Positions 1 through 7,599 of a stretch of DNA of 64,000 nucleotides are shown here, one piece after another. The stretch is from Desulfothermus sp964427155. GTDB taxonomy: Bacteria; Desulfobacterota; Desulfovibrionia; Desulfovibrionales; Desulfothermaceae. Location of the stretch: assembly GCA_964427155.1 (NCBI GenBank), contig CAYRSC010000020.1:86355-150354 (forward strand), given 5' to 3'. Below the pieces are notes generated by a model. The model was not told where the DNA came from. It did no database searches and saw only the letters and a program-made list of their open reading frames with translations. The translations under genes were made by a program, and so were the position numbers. Positions within the stretch are counted from its first letter, which is position 1; each line of letters begins with the position of its first letter.

Positions 1-616
1 TCCATATCTCCAGGTACCTGTCGCAGTCGCAGACCCCTATCTCACAGTTGGGACCACATGCCATGTGTTCCCCCTGATCCACCAATATCTCAGAGCAGGG
101 ACCACAGGGTCCTGTATCTCCCATGGCCCAGAAGTTGTCCTTTTCCCCGAGCCTATATATCCTCTCTTCAGGTATCCCCGCTATCTTCTTCCACAGCTCA
201 ATGGCCTCATCGTCGTCCTTAAATACCGTTACATACAACCTTTCCCTTTCCAACCCAAGCTCTGAGGTGAGATATTTCCAGGCAAATTCAATGGCCTCTG
301 ATTTAAAATAATCCCCAAAGGAAAAATTCCCCAGCATCTCAAAAAAGGTGTGATGTCTTCTGGTCCTTCCCACGTTCTCCAGATCATTGTGTTTTCCTCC
401 CACCCTCAGACACTTCTGTGCGGTGGTGGCCCTCACATAGGGCCTTTTTTCCTGTCCTAAAAAGACCTTTTTAAACTGGACCATTCCGGCGTTTGTAAAA
501 AGCAGGGTGGGATCATCCTTTGGTACCAGAGAGGAACTGGCTACCACCTGGTGTCCATTCTTCCTAAAAAAATCCAAAAAACTGCTTCTGATCTCCTTGG
601 AAGTAAGCAAGGCCAT
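1..616 (-). CDS. alaS: alanyl-tRNA synthetase, N-terminal part (cut by window edge)
   Basis: AlaRS charges tRNA-Ala in the cytoplasm. The 205 visible residues begin MALLTSKEIRSSFLDFF and carry the class II synthetase landmarks: motif 1 region around LVPKDDPTLLFTNAGM, and motif 2 with RRHHTFFEMLGNFSFGDYF near residues 83-102, then MGDTGPCGPCSEI. The start is the ATG at 614-616. The gene runs off the left edge, so about three quarters of a usual 870-residue AlaRS is not visible. It lies 19 bases after recA, and the recA-alaS order is common in bacteria, usually with recX between them. No recX is present here. It is probably co-transcribed with recA. Confidence 0.97.
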   Translation of the reverse strand, partial: MALLTSKEIRSSFLDFFRKNGHQVVASSSLVPKDDPTLLFTNAGMVQFKKVFLGQEKRPYVRATTAQKCLRVGGKHNDLENVGRTRRHHTFFEMLGNFSFGDYFKSEAIEFAWKYLTSELGLERERLYVTVFKDDDEAIELWKKIAGIPEERIYRLGEKDNFWAMGDTGPCGPCSEILVDQGEHMACGPNCEIGVCDCDRYLEIW

Positions 617-635
617 CTCTCCTTTTTGTTTGTTA

Positions 636-1709
636 TTATTGTTCCCCTTCCAGATCTTTCTCCTGGGCCTGCACCGCCTCCTCTTCCCTGAGCCCCAGGG
701 CAATGAGAAGGGCATTCTCTATCCTCTCCCTTAGCTCAGGATTCTCCTGCAGATAGGCCCTAACATTCTCCTTTCCCTGCCCCAGCCTTTCCTTGCCAAA
801 GGCATACCACGAACCACTCTTTTCTATAACCCCCTGTTCCACCCCCAGGTCTATGAGCTCCCCTTCCCTGGAGATACCAGTACCATAGAGGATATCAAAC
901 TGGGCCTCCCTAAAGGGAGGGGCCAGTTTATTCTTTACCACCTTTACCTTTACCCTGTTTCCATAAACCTCATCTTTGTCTTTAAGGGTATTGATCTTTC
1001 TAATATCCATCCTCACAGAAGAATAAAACTTCAGGGCATTGCCCCCGGTTGTGGTCTCAGGGGGGCCTCCATATCCATATCCCCCCATTCCTATCTTCAT
1101 CCTTATCTGGTTAATAAATATAACCGCAGTCCGGGAACGGTGAATGGAACCGGTCAACTTCCTCATGGCATGAGACATGAGCCTGGCCTGTCCCCCCACC
1201 TGGGACTCCCCCATCTTTCCTTCAAGTTCTGCCTGGGGAATAAGGGCGGCCACAGAATCTATGACTATAACGTCCAGGGCCCCTGAGCGCACCAAGAGGT
1301 CACATATCTCCAGGGCCTGCTCCCCATAGTCTGGCTGAGAGATAAGAAGTTCCTCTGTATTTACCCCCAGTCTCTTGGCATAATGTACATCCAGGGCATG
1401 TTCCGCATCTATAAATGCCCCAACTCCCCCCCTTTTCTGGGCCTCTGCAAGGATATGAAGGGCAAGGGTGGTCTTTCCAGAGGACTCAGGCCCATATATC
1501 TCTATTACCCTTCCCCTGGGAATACCCCCTATCCCAAGGGCCATATCTAGGGATATAGAACCAGTGGGGATAACAGGGACCCTCTGGTGGGCCTCATCAG
1601 AAAGATACATAATAGAGCCCTGACCATATTTTCTCTCTATGGTGCTAAGGGCAGTCTTGAGGGCCTCCTTTCTTAGCTGGACCGGATCCACATTATTCTT
1701 TGTAGCCAT
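636..1709 (-). CDS. recA: RecA recombinase
   Basis: RecA forms filaments on single-stranded DNA, drives strand exchange and stimulates LexA self-cleavage in the SOS response. The 357-residue product matches usual RecA length. Walker A is GPESSGKT at residues 73-80. The L1/L2 DNA-binding region (IHRSRTAVIFINQIRMKIG, then GNALKFYSSVRMDIR) is intact, and the C-terminus ends in the usual acidic tail. The start ATG at 1707-1709 follows a purine-rich stretch (ATGGAGAAC). A promoter with an inverted repeat over its -35 box lies upstream (separate entry). alaS follows directly. Confidence 0.98.
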   Translation of the reverse strand: MATKNNVDPVQLRKEALKTALSTIERKYGQGSIMYLSDEAHQRVPVIPTGSISLDMALGIGGIPRGRVIEIYGPESSGKTTLALHILAEAQKRGGVGAFIDAEHALDVHYAKRLGVNTEELLISQPDYGEQALEICDLLVRSGALDVIVIDSVAALIPQAELEGKMGESQVGGQARLMSHAMRKLTGSIHRSRTAVIFINQIRMKIGMGGYGYGGPPETTTGGNALKFYSSVRMDIRKINTLKDKDEVYGNRVKVKVVKNKLAPPFREAQFDILYGTGISREGELIDLGVEQGVIEKSGSWYAFGKERLGQGKENVRAYLQENPELRERIENALLIALGLREEEAVQAQEKDLEGEQ

Positions 1710-1758
1710 TGTTGTTCTCCATCTATGGGTTTTACTATGGTTAGGCAGAGATGTTCCC

Positions 1759-1805
1759 TCTATATCAAAAGCAATCCTTTAGGGCAACTTTTTTGAACTT
1801 GCCCT
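1759..1805 (-). promoter_or_regulatory. recA promoter with inverted repeat over the -35 box
   Basis: On the minus strand TTGCCC (1782-1787) is followed after 17 bases by TATAGA (1759-1764), preceded by TGA as an extended -10. This predicts transcription starting near 1752. The -35 box is one arm of a perfect inverted repeat, AGGGCAA-N11-TTGCCCT (1781-1787 and 1799-1805). A repressor bound there would block the promoter, as LexA does at recA in many bacteria. The repeat is not the E. coli CTG-N10-CAG or Gram-positive GAAC-N4-GTTC box, so the LexA link is inference. Confidence 0.5.
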
Positions 1806-1833
1806 AATGCTCCAAGAATATTAAAGCAGGGCC

Positions 1834-2862
1834 ATGGACCTTACACAAGGAAACATAGAAAAGCCAGGTGGTAAATATCACTGTCTTGCTCTATTTTCAG
1901 GGGGCCTGGACTCTATCCTGGCGGTAAAGATTATCCAATCCCAGGGGCTTAAGGTCCTGGGGGTGCATTTCTTTTCTCCCTTCTTTGGCCATCCCGAAAA
2001 GATAGAGCATTGGGAGAGACAATATAATGTGGATATAATCGCCCTGGATGTGGGAGAGGATTTCTTGGAGATAATAAAAAGACCCAGGTGGGGCCATGGT
2101 AAGGGGTTGAATCCCTGTGTTGACTGTAAGGTATTTATGTTAAAACAGACCAAAGAGCTCCTCCCCCTATTCTCTGCCTCATTTATTATCACAGGAGAGG
2201 TGGTGGGACAAAGGCCCATGTCCCAGAGAAGGGACCCAATGGAGATCATTATGAGATACTCCAACACCTCTGATATCCTCCTAAGGCCCCTTACAGCCAA
2301 AAACCTCCCTCCCTCCAGACCAGAGAGGGAGGGTATGGTTCACAGGGAATTGCTCCTGGACATTCGGGGAAGGGGAAGAAAGAGGCAACTGGCCCTGGCA
2401 CGAAGATATAATATCCATCCCATCCCAACCCCTGCTGGAGGTTGTCTCCTCACTGACCCCCAATACGTCCAGAGATTTACCCCCCTGCTCACAAGACTAA
2501 AAAAGCCCTCCCTCCTGGATTTCTCCCTGGCAAAGGTGGGAAGACAGCTCTGGCATAAGGACCACTGGCTCATAATAGGAAGACATCACCAGGACAATCA
2601 ACGCCTCCTAGGCCTTAGAGAAAAAGGGGACCTTTTATTTAAACTCAAGGACATACCTGGGCCTTTAGGGATCGGAAGACAAAAGGGAAAAAAATGGCCC
2701 CCTCCTCTCATAGAGGAAGCGGCCTATTTGATGGCACGCTATTCCAGGGCCCGCGCCAGCATGAGCCCCATCACCGTAACTGCAGGAGATGAAGACAGGA
2801 TAATGGATATCACTGTTATCCCCGGGGCTGAAAGGCCCATCTCCTGGGAGGGGCCCCTCTAG
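1834..2862 (+). CDS. PP-loop ATPase, ThiI/MnmA-like tRNA thiolation family
   Basis: The protein has an N-terminal adenine-nucleotide alpha-hydrolase (PP-loop) domain with the signature SGGLDS at about residues 22-27, which in ThiI and MnmA adenylates a tRNA base before sulfur transfer. A second landmark is NPCVDCKVFML near residue 90, whose Cys pair resembles the cysteines of tRNA-thiolating relatives. After residue 200 there is a PTPAGGCLLTDP motif and a C-terminal region resembling the NFACT-R-like domain seen in annotated 'ThiI-like' proteins of sulfate reducers. At 342 residues it lacks the THUMP domain of true ThiI. The exact base modified cannot be told from sequence. It is divergent from recA and ends 19 bases before the oppositely oriented receiver gene. 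Confidence 0.75.
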   Translation: MDLTQGNIEKPGGKYHCLALFSGGLDSILAVKIIQSQGLKVLGVHFFSPFFGHPEKIEHWERQYNVDIIALDVGEDFLEIIKRPRWGHGKGLNPCVDCKVFMLKQTKELLPLFSASFIITGEVVGQRPMSQRRDPMEIIMRYSNTSDILLRPLTAKNLPPSRPEREGMVHRELLLDIRGRGRKRQLALARRYNIHPIPTPAGGCLLTDPQYVQRFTPLLTRLKKPSLLDFSLAKVGRQLWHKDHWLIIGRHHQDNQRLLGLREKGDLLFKLKDIPGPLGIGRQKGKKWPPPLIEEAAYLMARYSRARASMSPITVTAGDEDRIMDITVIPGAERPISWEGPL

Positions 2863-2881
2863 CCCAAAAGCTGGGGGCCTT

Positions 2882-3244
2882 CTATGTTCCCAGGGCCTTT
2901 TTCACAGATTCTTTGAGTTCTTCTATCTTTATGGGTTTTGGGAAAAAGTCAAATACCCTTTCTCTGAGGGCCTCCAGGGCAGTATCCAGGGTGGCGTAGG
3001 CAGTAATCATTATAAGTTCTGTGTCAGGATAGAGCTTATTTACTGTCCTGAGTATCTCCATCCCATCCACTTCTTCCATCTTAAGGTCTGTTATCACCAG
3101 ATCAAATCTCTTTTCCTTTATCCTCGCAAGGGCCTGAGTACTATCTGTATAGGTCTCCACTTCATATCCCTCTTTTTCCAGGATCATCTTTGTCATCTTA
3201 CATACCACTTCTTCATCATCAATCACAATAATGCTCTTAGGCAT
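2882..3244 (-). CDS. single-domain response regulator (receiver only)
   Basis: This is a CheY-like receiver of 120 residues with no output domain. The acidic pair is in IIVIDDEEVV, the phospho-acceptor Asp in LVITDLKM, the switch Thr in LIMITAYA and the conserved Lys in FFPKPI. I place the start at the ATG at 3242-3244, because AGGAGG sits six bases upstream. A longer reading from 3283 would add 13 residues with no such signal. The start overlaps the last codons of the sensor kinase gene by eight bases (ATGCCTAA), which indicates translational coupling. The kinase upstream is the obvious phosphodonor. With no DNA-binding part it must act through protein contact. Confidence 0.92.
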   Translation of the reverse strand: MPKSIIVIDDEEVVCKMTKMILEKEGYEVETYTDSTQALARIKEKRFDLVITDLKMEEVDGMEILRTVNKLYPDTELIMITAYATLDTALEALRERVFDFFPKPIKIEELKESVKKALGT

Positions 3245-4682
3245 GTGTTTCCTCCTTTTCTCCCTTCCATGCAGGAAGTTCAATGGTAAAGGTTGTACCT
3301 TTATTTACCTCTGTCTCCACGGATATCTTTCCGTTATGTTCCCTTATTATTCCATAACTCACAGAGAGGCCCAGACCAGTACCTTTGGTGCCCTTTGTGG
3401 TAAAAAAGGGATCAAATATATGGGGAAGCAGGTCTGGATTGATACCTGTACCTGTATCCTTTATCTTTATATACACCTTTCCCCTATCTGAGGAGCTATA
3501 CACATCCACAAACAGGTCCCCTCCGGTACTCATGGCGTGGATGGCATTGGTAAAGAGGTTAATCAATACCTGCTGGATCTGATTTTCATCCACATATATG
3601 GGCGGAATATCCTCTTCATAGGACCGATGGAGCCTTATCTTAGACACCTTTAGCTGATTCTCCACCAGAGAAATGCTCTTTTCCACCACCTCTGTGGGAC
3701 TAGAGACCTTAAATTCTGGTTTCTTCTGTCTGGCAAAATCCAGAAGGTTTCGCACTATCTTCTTTATCCTCTCCCCCTGGATCTGCACCTCCTGCATAAA
3801 ATTCTTTCTCTCCTCATCACTAAGACTATCATAATAGGAGAGATAGCCCTCTGCTATCATGGAGATATTGTTAAGGGGGTTTCCCAGTTCATGGGCCACC
3901 CCAGAGATTAACACCCCTAGAGATGCAAGCTTCTTGGCCTGGAGCACCTGTTCCTCCCGTTTCTCCAATTCCTGTGCCATGCGGGTAATGGCATTTATAA
4001 CCATCCCCACTTCATCCTCTGGCTCAGTGCGTTTTTCAGCCACTTCTCTGAACTGCCCCCTGGCTATCATAGAGGTAAGGGACTCCATCTTGGAGAGCTT
4101 TCTGGAGAGAAAGGAAGAGAAATAGTTCCACATAAGTAACTGAGATATAAATATCCCCAGAAAAGAGAGGATAAGCATCAGGGCACTTCGCTGAATAATG
4201 CGATTTATCTTGTGATGCTCCCTTCTGATGAGATGGACACACATCTGAGTAAGTTCATGGCCCAGGTCCCTTACATGGGTCTCATATACAGGATTGGCAG
4301 GGTCTTTTTTTATCTTCTGAAGGGCAGAGAGATACCTGTCCAGGCTGGCCATAATAGAAAGATAGGTATTTCTCCCAAGTACATTTATAAGTCCTTCCCT
4401 GTTGTGCTCCAGGGTATAATTGGCCTTTTCCCCCTTGGTATATGCCTCACTCAGGGCAGAGATGTCATGATATAAAAAGAAATTCTTCTCTGCCTTCCTC
4501 ATCTCCAGAAAGGAGATATTTATATCGTCAAAGACCTCAATAAAATGTATCTTTGAAAGCAATACCCGAAAGGTAAAAAAGATAAAGATAGAGATCCCCA
4601 GGATGATGGCCGCCTCTATGGTAAGGGCTATATTTATCTTCTGGCGAATGGAGAATTTTCGGGAAAAGGGAATATTAGCCAT
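3237..4682 (-). CDS. membrane sensor histidine kinase with helical periplasmic domain
   Basis: The 481-residue protein has a membrane helix at about residues 17-40, a periplasmic region of about 125 residues, a second helix at about 166-190, then a HAMP linker and a kinase core. The phospho-acceptor is His264 in GVAHELGNPLNN. The ATP-binding domain shows the N box (INLFTNAIHAM), G1 (DTGTGI), F box (FDPFFTT) and G2 (GTGLGLS). The periplasmic part is predicted helical and contains MRKAEKNFFLY, which resembles the R-x-x-EK-x-F signature of HBM-type sensor domains. The start at 4680-4682 has AGGAG six bases upstream and overlaps the stop of the repeat-protein gene by eight bases (ATGGCTAA). The receiver gene is coupled downstream in the same way. 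Confidence 0.92.
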   Translation of the reverse strand: MANIPFSRKFSIRQKINIALTIEAAIILGISIFIFFTFRVLLSKIHFIEVFDDINISFLEMRKAEKNFFLYHDISALSEAYTKGEKANYTLEHNREGLINVLGRNTYLSIMASLDRYLSALQKIKKDPANPVYETHVRDLGHELTQMCVHLIRREHHKINRIIQRSALMLILSFLGIFISQLLMWNYFSSFLSRKLSKMESLTSMIARGQFREVAEKRTEPEDEVGMVINAITRMAQELEKREEQVLQAKKLASLGVLISGVAHELGNPLNNISMIAEGYLSYYDSLSDEERKNFMQEVQIQGERIKKIVRNLLDFARQKKPEFKVSSPTEVVEKSISLVENQLKVSKIRLHRSYEEDIPPIYVDENQIQQVLINLFTNAIHAMSTGGDLFVDVYSSSDRGKVYIKIKDTGTGINPDLLPHIFDPFFTTKGTKGTGLGLSVSYGIIREHNGKISVETEVNKGTTFTIELPAWKGEKEETHA

Positions 4683-5718
4683 CCCGTCTCCTTTGCTCTT
4701 TATCACCCCTTCTAAAGGAACTAAACCTCAACAGTTGCTTTATTTCCTCCTCTCTCTCTGCGAGGGCCTCGTGCGTTAATTCCTTTTCAAGTTGTTTGAG
4801 TATCTTTCTCTCATGAAATAGGGTGTCCTTAAACATAAAGGCCGCTATGGCTATTACACTTAGACCTAGAAATATAAGTCCAAAATCCAAAAAAGTCCAC
4901 CATCCTATACCAAAATAGCGGATAAAACCACAACCCAAGGCAATAAAACCAACCCCTGTCCTGAGATAGGAGAGCTCTGTCCGTATCTTGGCCATAATTG
5001 TCCTGTACTGGGCAAAGTTGGTCCTCTTACGGGCAAGCTCTGTCCTTCCATTTGCTAGACGGGTCCTGAGCTCTGAAAGTTTTGTCCTTATATCCGCCCA
5101 ATCTGTTCTCTTGTCTGCAAGGTCGGTCCTTTCCTGAGCAAGGGTGGTCCGCTTCTCAGAGAGCTCGGTCCTATGTTCTGCGATGTCTGTACGTCGTACT
5201 GCAAGCTCAGTACGTTTATCTGCAAGTTCACTCCTCTTTAGAGAGAGCTCTGTACGCTTATCTGCCAGTTCAGTGCGTTTATCAGCAAGCTCTGTCCTCC
5301 TCTCTGCCAGGTCAGACCTCTGCCTAGCAAGGTCTGTCCTATCCTTGGCAAGACTACTTCTGGCACTGGCCAGTTCTGTTCGCTTATGGGCCAGGTCCGT
5401 ACGTTTACTGGCCAGAAAGGTCCTTTTATCCGCAAGTTCTGTCCTGGTATCCGCAAGTTCTGTCCTGGTCCTGGCAAGATCTGTCCTGTTTACCGCAAGA
5501 TCAGTCCTCTTATCAGCAAGCTCACTGCGGGTCTTGGCCAGATTGGTCCTGTCCTCTGCAAGCTTTGTCCTATACTGAGACAGCTTTGTCCTATCTTCTG
5601 CAAGTTCCTTCCTCTTTTCCGCCCATTCCTCCATGATGGTTATAAACTCTTCATGGAGGGCATCCATGTGTTCCTTTTCCTCTGGTTGCTTCTTCTCCTG
5701 GTCTTTTTTCTCTGGCAT
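4675..5718 (-). CDS. heptad-repeat coiled protein with C-terminal DUF202-like membrane part
   Basis: This 347-residue protein has a charged N-terminus (1-38), then 31 consecutive seven-residue units at 39-255 with consensus L-A-x-x-R-T-x. Arg is present in every unit, Ala or Ser follows the first residue, and Thr is replaced only by Ser. Two hydrophobic segments follow at about 256-270 and 275-298, then a charged, probably helical tail. The last units running into the first membrane segment (MAKIRTELSYLRTGVGFIAL) resemble the opening of DUF202/YidH proteins, where the same L-A-x-x-R-T heptad occurs about twice. I therefore infer a DUF202 relative whose heptad has multiplied. The function is unknown. 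It is first in a coupled operon with a sensor kinase and a receiver. The start is the ATG at 5716-5718 with GGAGAG upstream. Confidence 0.8.
   Translation of the reverse strand: MPEKKDQEKKQPEEKEHMDALHEEFITIMEEWAEKRKELAEDRTKLSQYRTKLAEDRTNLAKTRSELADKRTDLAVNRTDLARTRTELADTRTELADKRTFLASKRTDLAHKRTELASARSSLAKDRTDLARQRSDLAERRTELADKRTELADKRTELSLKRSELADKRTELAVRRTDIAEHRTELSEKRTTLAQERTDLADKRTDWADIRTKLSELRTRLANGRTELARKRTNFAQYRTIMAKIRTELSYLRTGVGFIALGCGFIRYFGIGWWTFLDFGLIFLGLSVIAIAAFMFKDTLFHERKILKQLEKELTHEALAEREEEIKQLLRFSSFRRGDKEQRRRDG
4954..5604 (-). repeat. 31 tandem 21-bp units encoding LAxxRTx heptads
   Basis: The region is 651 bases, exactly 31 units of 21 bases with no insertion or deletion. Most units have diverged at the DNA level, but neighbouring copies can be identical over a full unit: a 21-base segment ending in TTCTGTCCTGGT is repeated head to tail around 5425-5466. 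The protein consensus is held far more tightly than the DNA, which points to selection on the heptad rather than a young satellite. Confidence 0.9.
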
Positions 5719-5950
5719 GACATCTCTCCAATGAGTATTTGATTAGTTCACCATGAAGCCCAAATCCATCTCCCTCTCACCACCTCCATTAAGGGAGGCA
5801 AAGGAGGCCGGAATGCGTTCTCAAAGACAACAAACACGCCAATGGATTTGTGAAATAATACACAATAAAAAATAATTCAACTCAAAAACATGCCAAAAAA
5901 AAGCCTGCCTTTTGGATAAAAGGCAGGCCCTGGGAGTGGAGGAGGCCTTT
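5719..5950. other. intergenic region after the chemotaxis receptor
   Basis: No gene is visible in these 232 bases. The right part holds a strong minus-strand terminator (separate entry). The left part must hold the promoter of the repeat-protein/kinase operon. TAATCAAATACTCATTGG just upstream of the start is AT-rich, but I cannot point to a convincing -35/-10 pair. Confidence 0.5.
5895..5928 (-). terminator. rho-independent terminator of the chemotaxis receptor gene
   Basis: On the minus strand an 11-bp perfect stem (GCCTGCCTTTT and AAAAGGCAGGC, loop of 4) ends in eight T residues. It starts 22 bases after the stop codon of the receptor gene. Confidence 0.92.
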
Positions 5951-7492
5951 CTAGGTCTCCATTTCCTTTATGATGGAATCCAGTTCCTGGATCATCTGAT
6001 TGAGTTCCATAAGGGCCTCTGAGGAAAGTCTCATGACCTCTGTGGTCTCCTGGGATATCTTGTTCACCTCATCAGTGGAGCGGGTTATCTGCTCTGAGGC
6101 AGCAGATTGTTCCTCTGCTGCTGTAGCAATGGACCTCACCTGATCAAGGGTATTGGTGGAGAGTTCCACCATCTCCTTCAAAAGGGCGCCTGCCTGCTCG
6201 TTTATCTCCATGTTCTTGGCAATGGACTGGGCCACCTCTCTGGTGCTATTCATGTTTACCCTGGCACTATTCTGGATGGTAATGATATATTCCTCCACAT
6301 CCTTGGTAGCGGTCATGGTCTTTTCTGCCAGTTTTCTCACCTCATCTGCCACCACTGCAAAACCCCTTCCTGCCTCTCCTGCCCGTGCCGCCTCAATGGC
6401 CGCATTTAAGGCCAGAAGATTGGTCTGGTCCGCAATATCAGAGATGGTATTTATAATCTCTCCAATACCCTCTGCCTGTCTCTCCATCTCTTCCATATCC
6501 CTCTGAAGGTGCTGGGCCTTTTCCTTTATCTTTCTAAGGAGTTCAATGGCCTGATTAAGGGCCGTGGCCCCTTCCTCTGCCTTTCTCATAGAATGTTCTG
6601 CGGCCTCTGCTGCAGAAGCAGCATTTTGTGCAACCTCCAGCACGGTGGAGTTCATCTCTTCCATGGCTGTGGCCACCTCTTCTGTCCTTGACCTGAGGTC
6701 TTCCATTGCCCTGTTCACTGCATCAATCTGAGAGGAGATCTCATCACTGGTGGAGGTAAGGTTCTCAGAGATCCCCTTTACATGTTCCACTGCCTTGGCC
6801 AGCTTATCTGCCTGTTCCTTTATCTTTTCCTGATGCTTCTTAAGCTCACTGAGGTCTGAAAATATGGCAAAAGAGCCTATTAGTTTCCCCGAAAGGTCAT
6901 AGAGGGGGGCCGCATTTATTTCACTATAAACCTTTCTTCCCTTTCGTCCAGTAACCTCTACCCTGATCCCCACTAATTTCTTTTCTTCACGATAAGCCCT
7001 AGAAGTAATTGTGGGATGATTGGGATCCCCATAAAAAAACTCTGCTGTACTCATTCCCACAAAATCCTCAGGTTCTCCATCCTGTTCTATAAGTTCTATA
7101 ATTGGTTTATTAACAAAGACGATCTTGTTTTCTTCATCAGTTATAATGAGACAGATAGGGACATTTTCCACTACCCCATAGCTCCATTTCACCTTTTCAC
7201 AAAATGCATTTATTATCCTCTCAAGGGCCTGGGTAACCTCTTTATGTCTTATTACCTCTCCATACTTAGAAATGTCTGTAGTAAAAAGACCCTCCTCTGC
7301 TATCTTATCAAAGGCCGTGAGGAGCTCGTCCACCTGGCCTCCACTTTTTAATCCCAACACCACCAGGATTGCAAAACCCAAGATAAGTATCCCCATCTCC
7401 ACAACCACATTACCCCACATAAGTCTTACCACCAAAAAGATTGCAAGGGTAAGTACAGCTGAAAGTAAAACCTTTGTTGTGTGTTTTCCCAT
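5951..7492 (-). CDS. methyl-accepting chemotaxis protein with PAS domain
   Basis: This 513-residue receptor has two membrane helices at about residues 7-24 and 29-46 with almost no periplasmic loop, so it should sense from the cytoplasm or membrane. A PAS domain spans about residues 100-215 (ENVPICLIITDEENKIVFVN, then a C-terminal IGSFAIFSDLSELK). The signalling coiled coil follows, with the conserved hairpin tip DQTNLLALNAAIEAARAGE and GRGFAVVADEVRKLAE. The C-terminus lacks the NWETF-type pentapeptide that tethers CheR and CheB. The PAS domain could bind heme, FAD or nothing, and the sequence does not decide. The start ATG at 7490-7492 has AGGA nine bases upstream. No other chemotaxis gene is nearby. 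Confidence 0.95.
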   Translation of the reverse strand: MGKHTTKVLLSAVLTLAIFLVVRLMWGNVVVEMGILILGFAILVVLGLKSGGQVDELLTAFDKIAEEGLFTTDISKYGEVIRHKEVTQALERIINAFCEKVKWSYGVVENVPICLIITDEENKIVFVNKPIIELIEQDGEPEDFVGMSTAEFFYGDPNHPTITSRAYREEKKLVGIRVEVTGRKGRKVYSEINAAPLYDLSGKLIGSFAIFSDLSELKKHQEKIKEQADKLAKAVEHVKGISENLTSTSDEISSQIDAVNRAMEDLRSRTEEVATAMEEMNSTVLEVAQNAASAAEAAEHSMRKAEEGATALNQAIELLRKIKEKAQHLQRDMEEMERQAEGIGEIINTISDIADQTNLLALNAAIEAARAGEAGRGFAVVADEVRKLAEKTMTATKDVEEYIITIQNSARVNMNSTREVAQSIAKNMEINEQAGALLKEMVELSTNTLDQVRSIATAAEEQSAASEQITRSTDEVNKISQETTEVMRLSSEALMELNQMIQELDSIIKEMET

Positions 7493-7549
7493 ACTATTTA
7501 TCCTCCCTAAACACTCCCTTAATAGTTAAACTACCCCCTTCTATACCTA

Positions 7550-7578
7550 ACCTTATACCAAAATATCTCTCTTGACAA
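7550..7578 (-). promoter_or_regulatory. possible promoter of the chemotaxis receptor gene
   Basis: On the minus strand TTGTCA (7573-7578) is followed by TGGTATAAGG, which contains an extended -10 (TGG then TATAAG). The spacing is 15 to TATAAG or 17 to TAAGGT. I see no sigma-28 motif. The fit is only fair. Confidence 0.3.
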
Positions 7579-7599
7579 CCCATCTGGGCCTTATCTCTA

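Noticed and set aside
5144..5578. Long opposite-strand frame with repeated Ser-Ala-Arg-Ser-Val units across the heptad region
   Set aside because: It is the mirror of the 21-bp repeat: a repeat with period divisible by three keeps other frames open too. It lacks a ribosome-binding site and a family match.
4954..5604. 21-bp periodicity that could suggest a CRISPR-like or satellite array
   Set aside because: The period is exactly seven codons of an open frame, with no alternating unique spacers, and the protein repeat is better conserved than the DNA.
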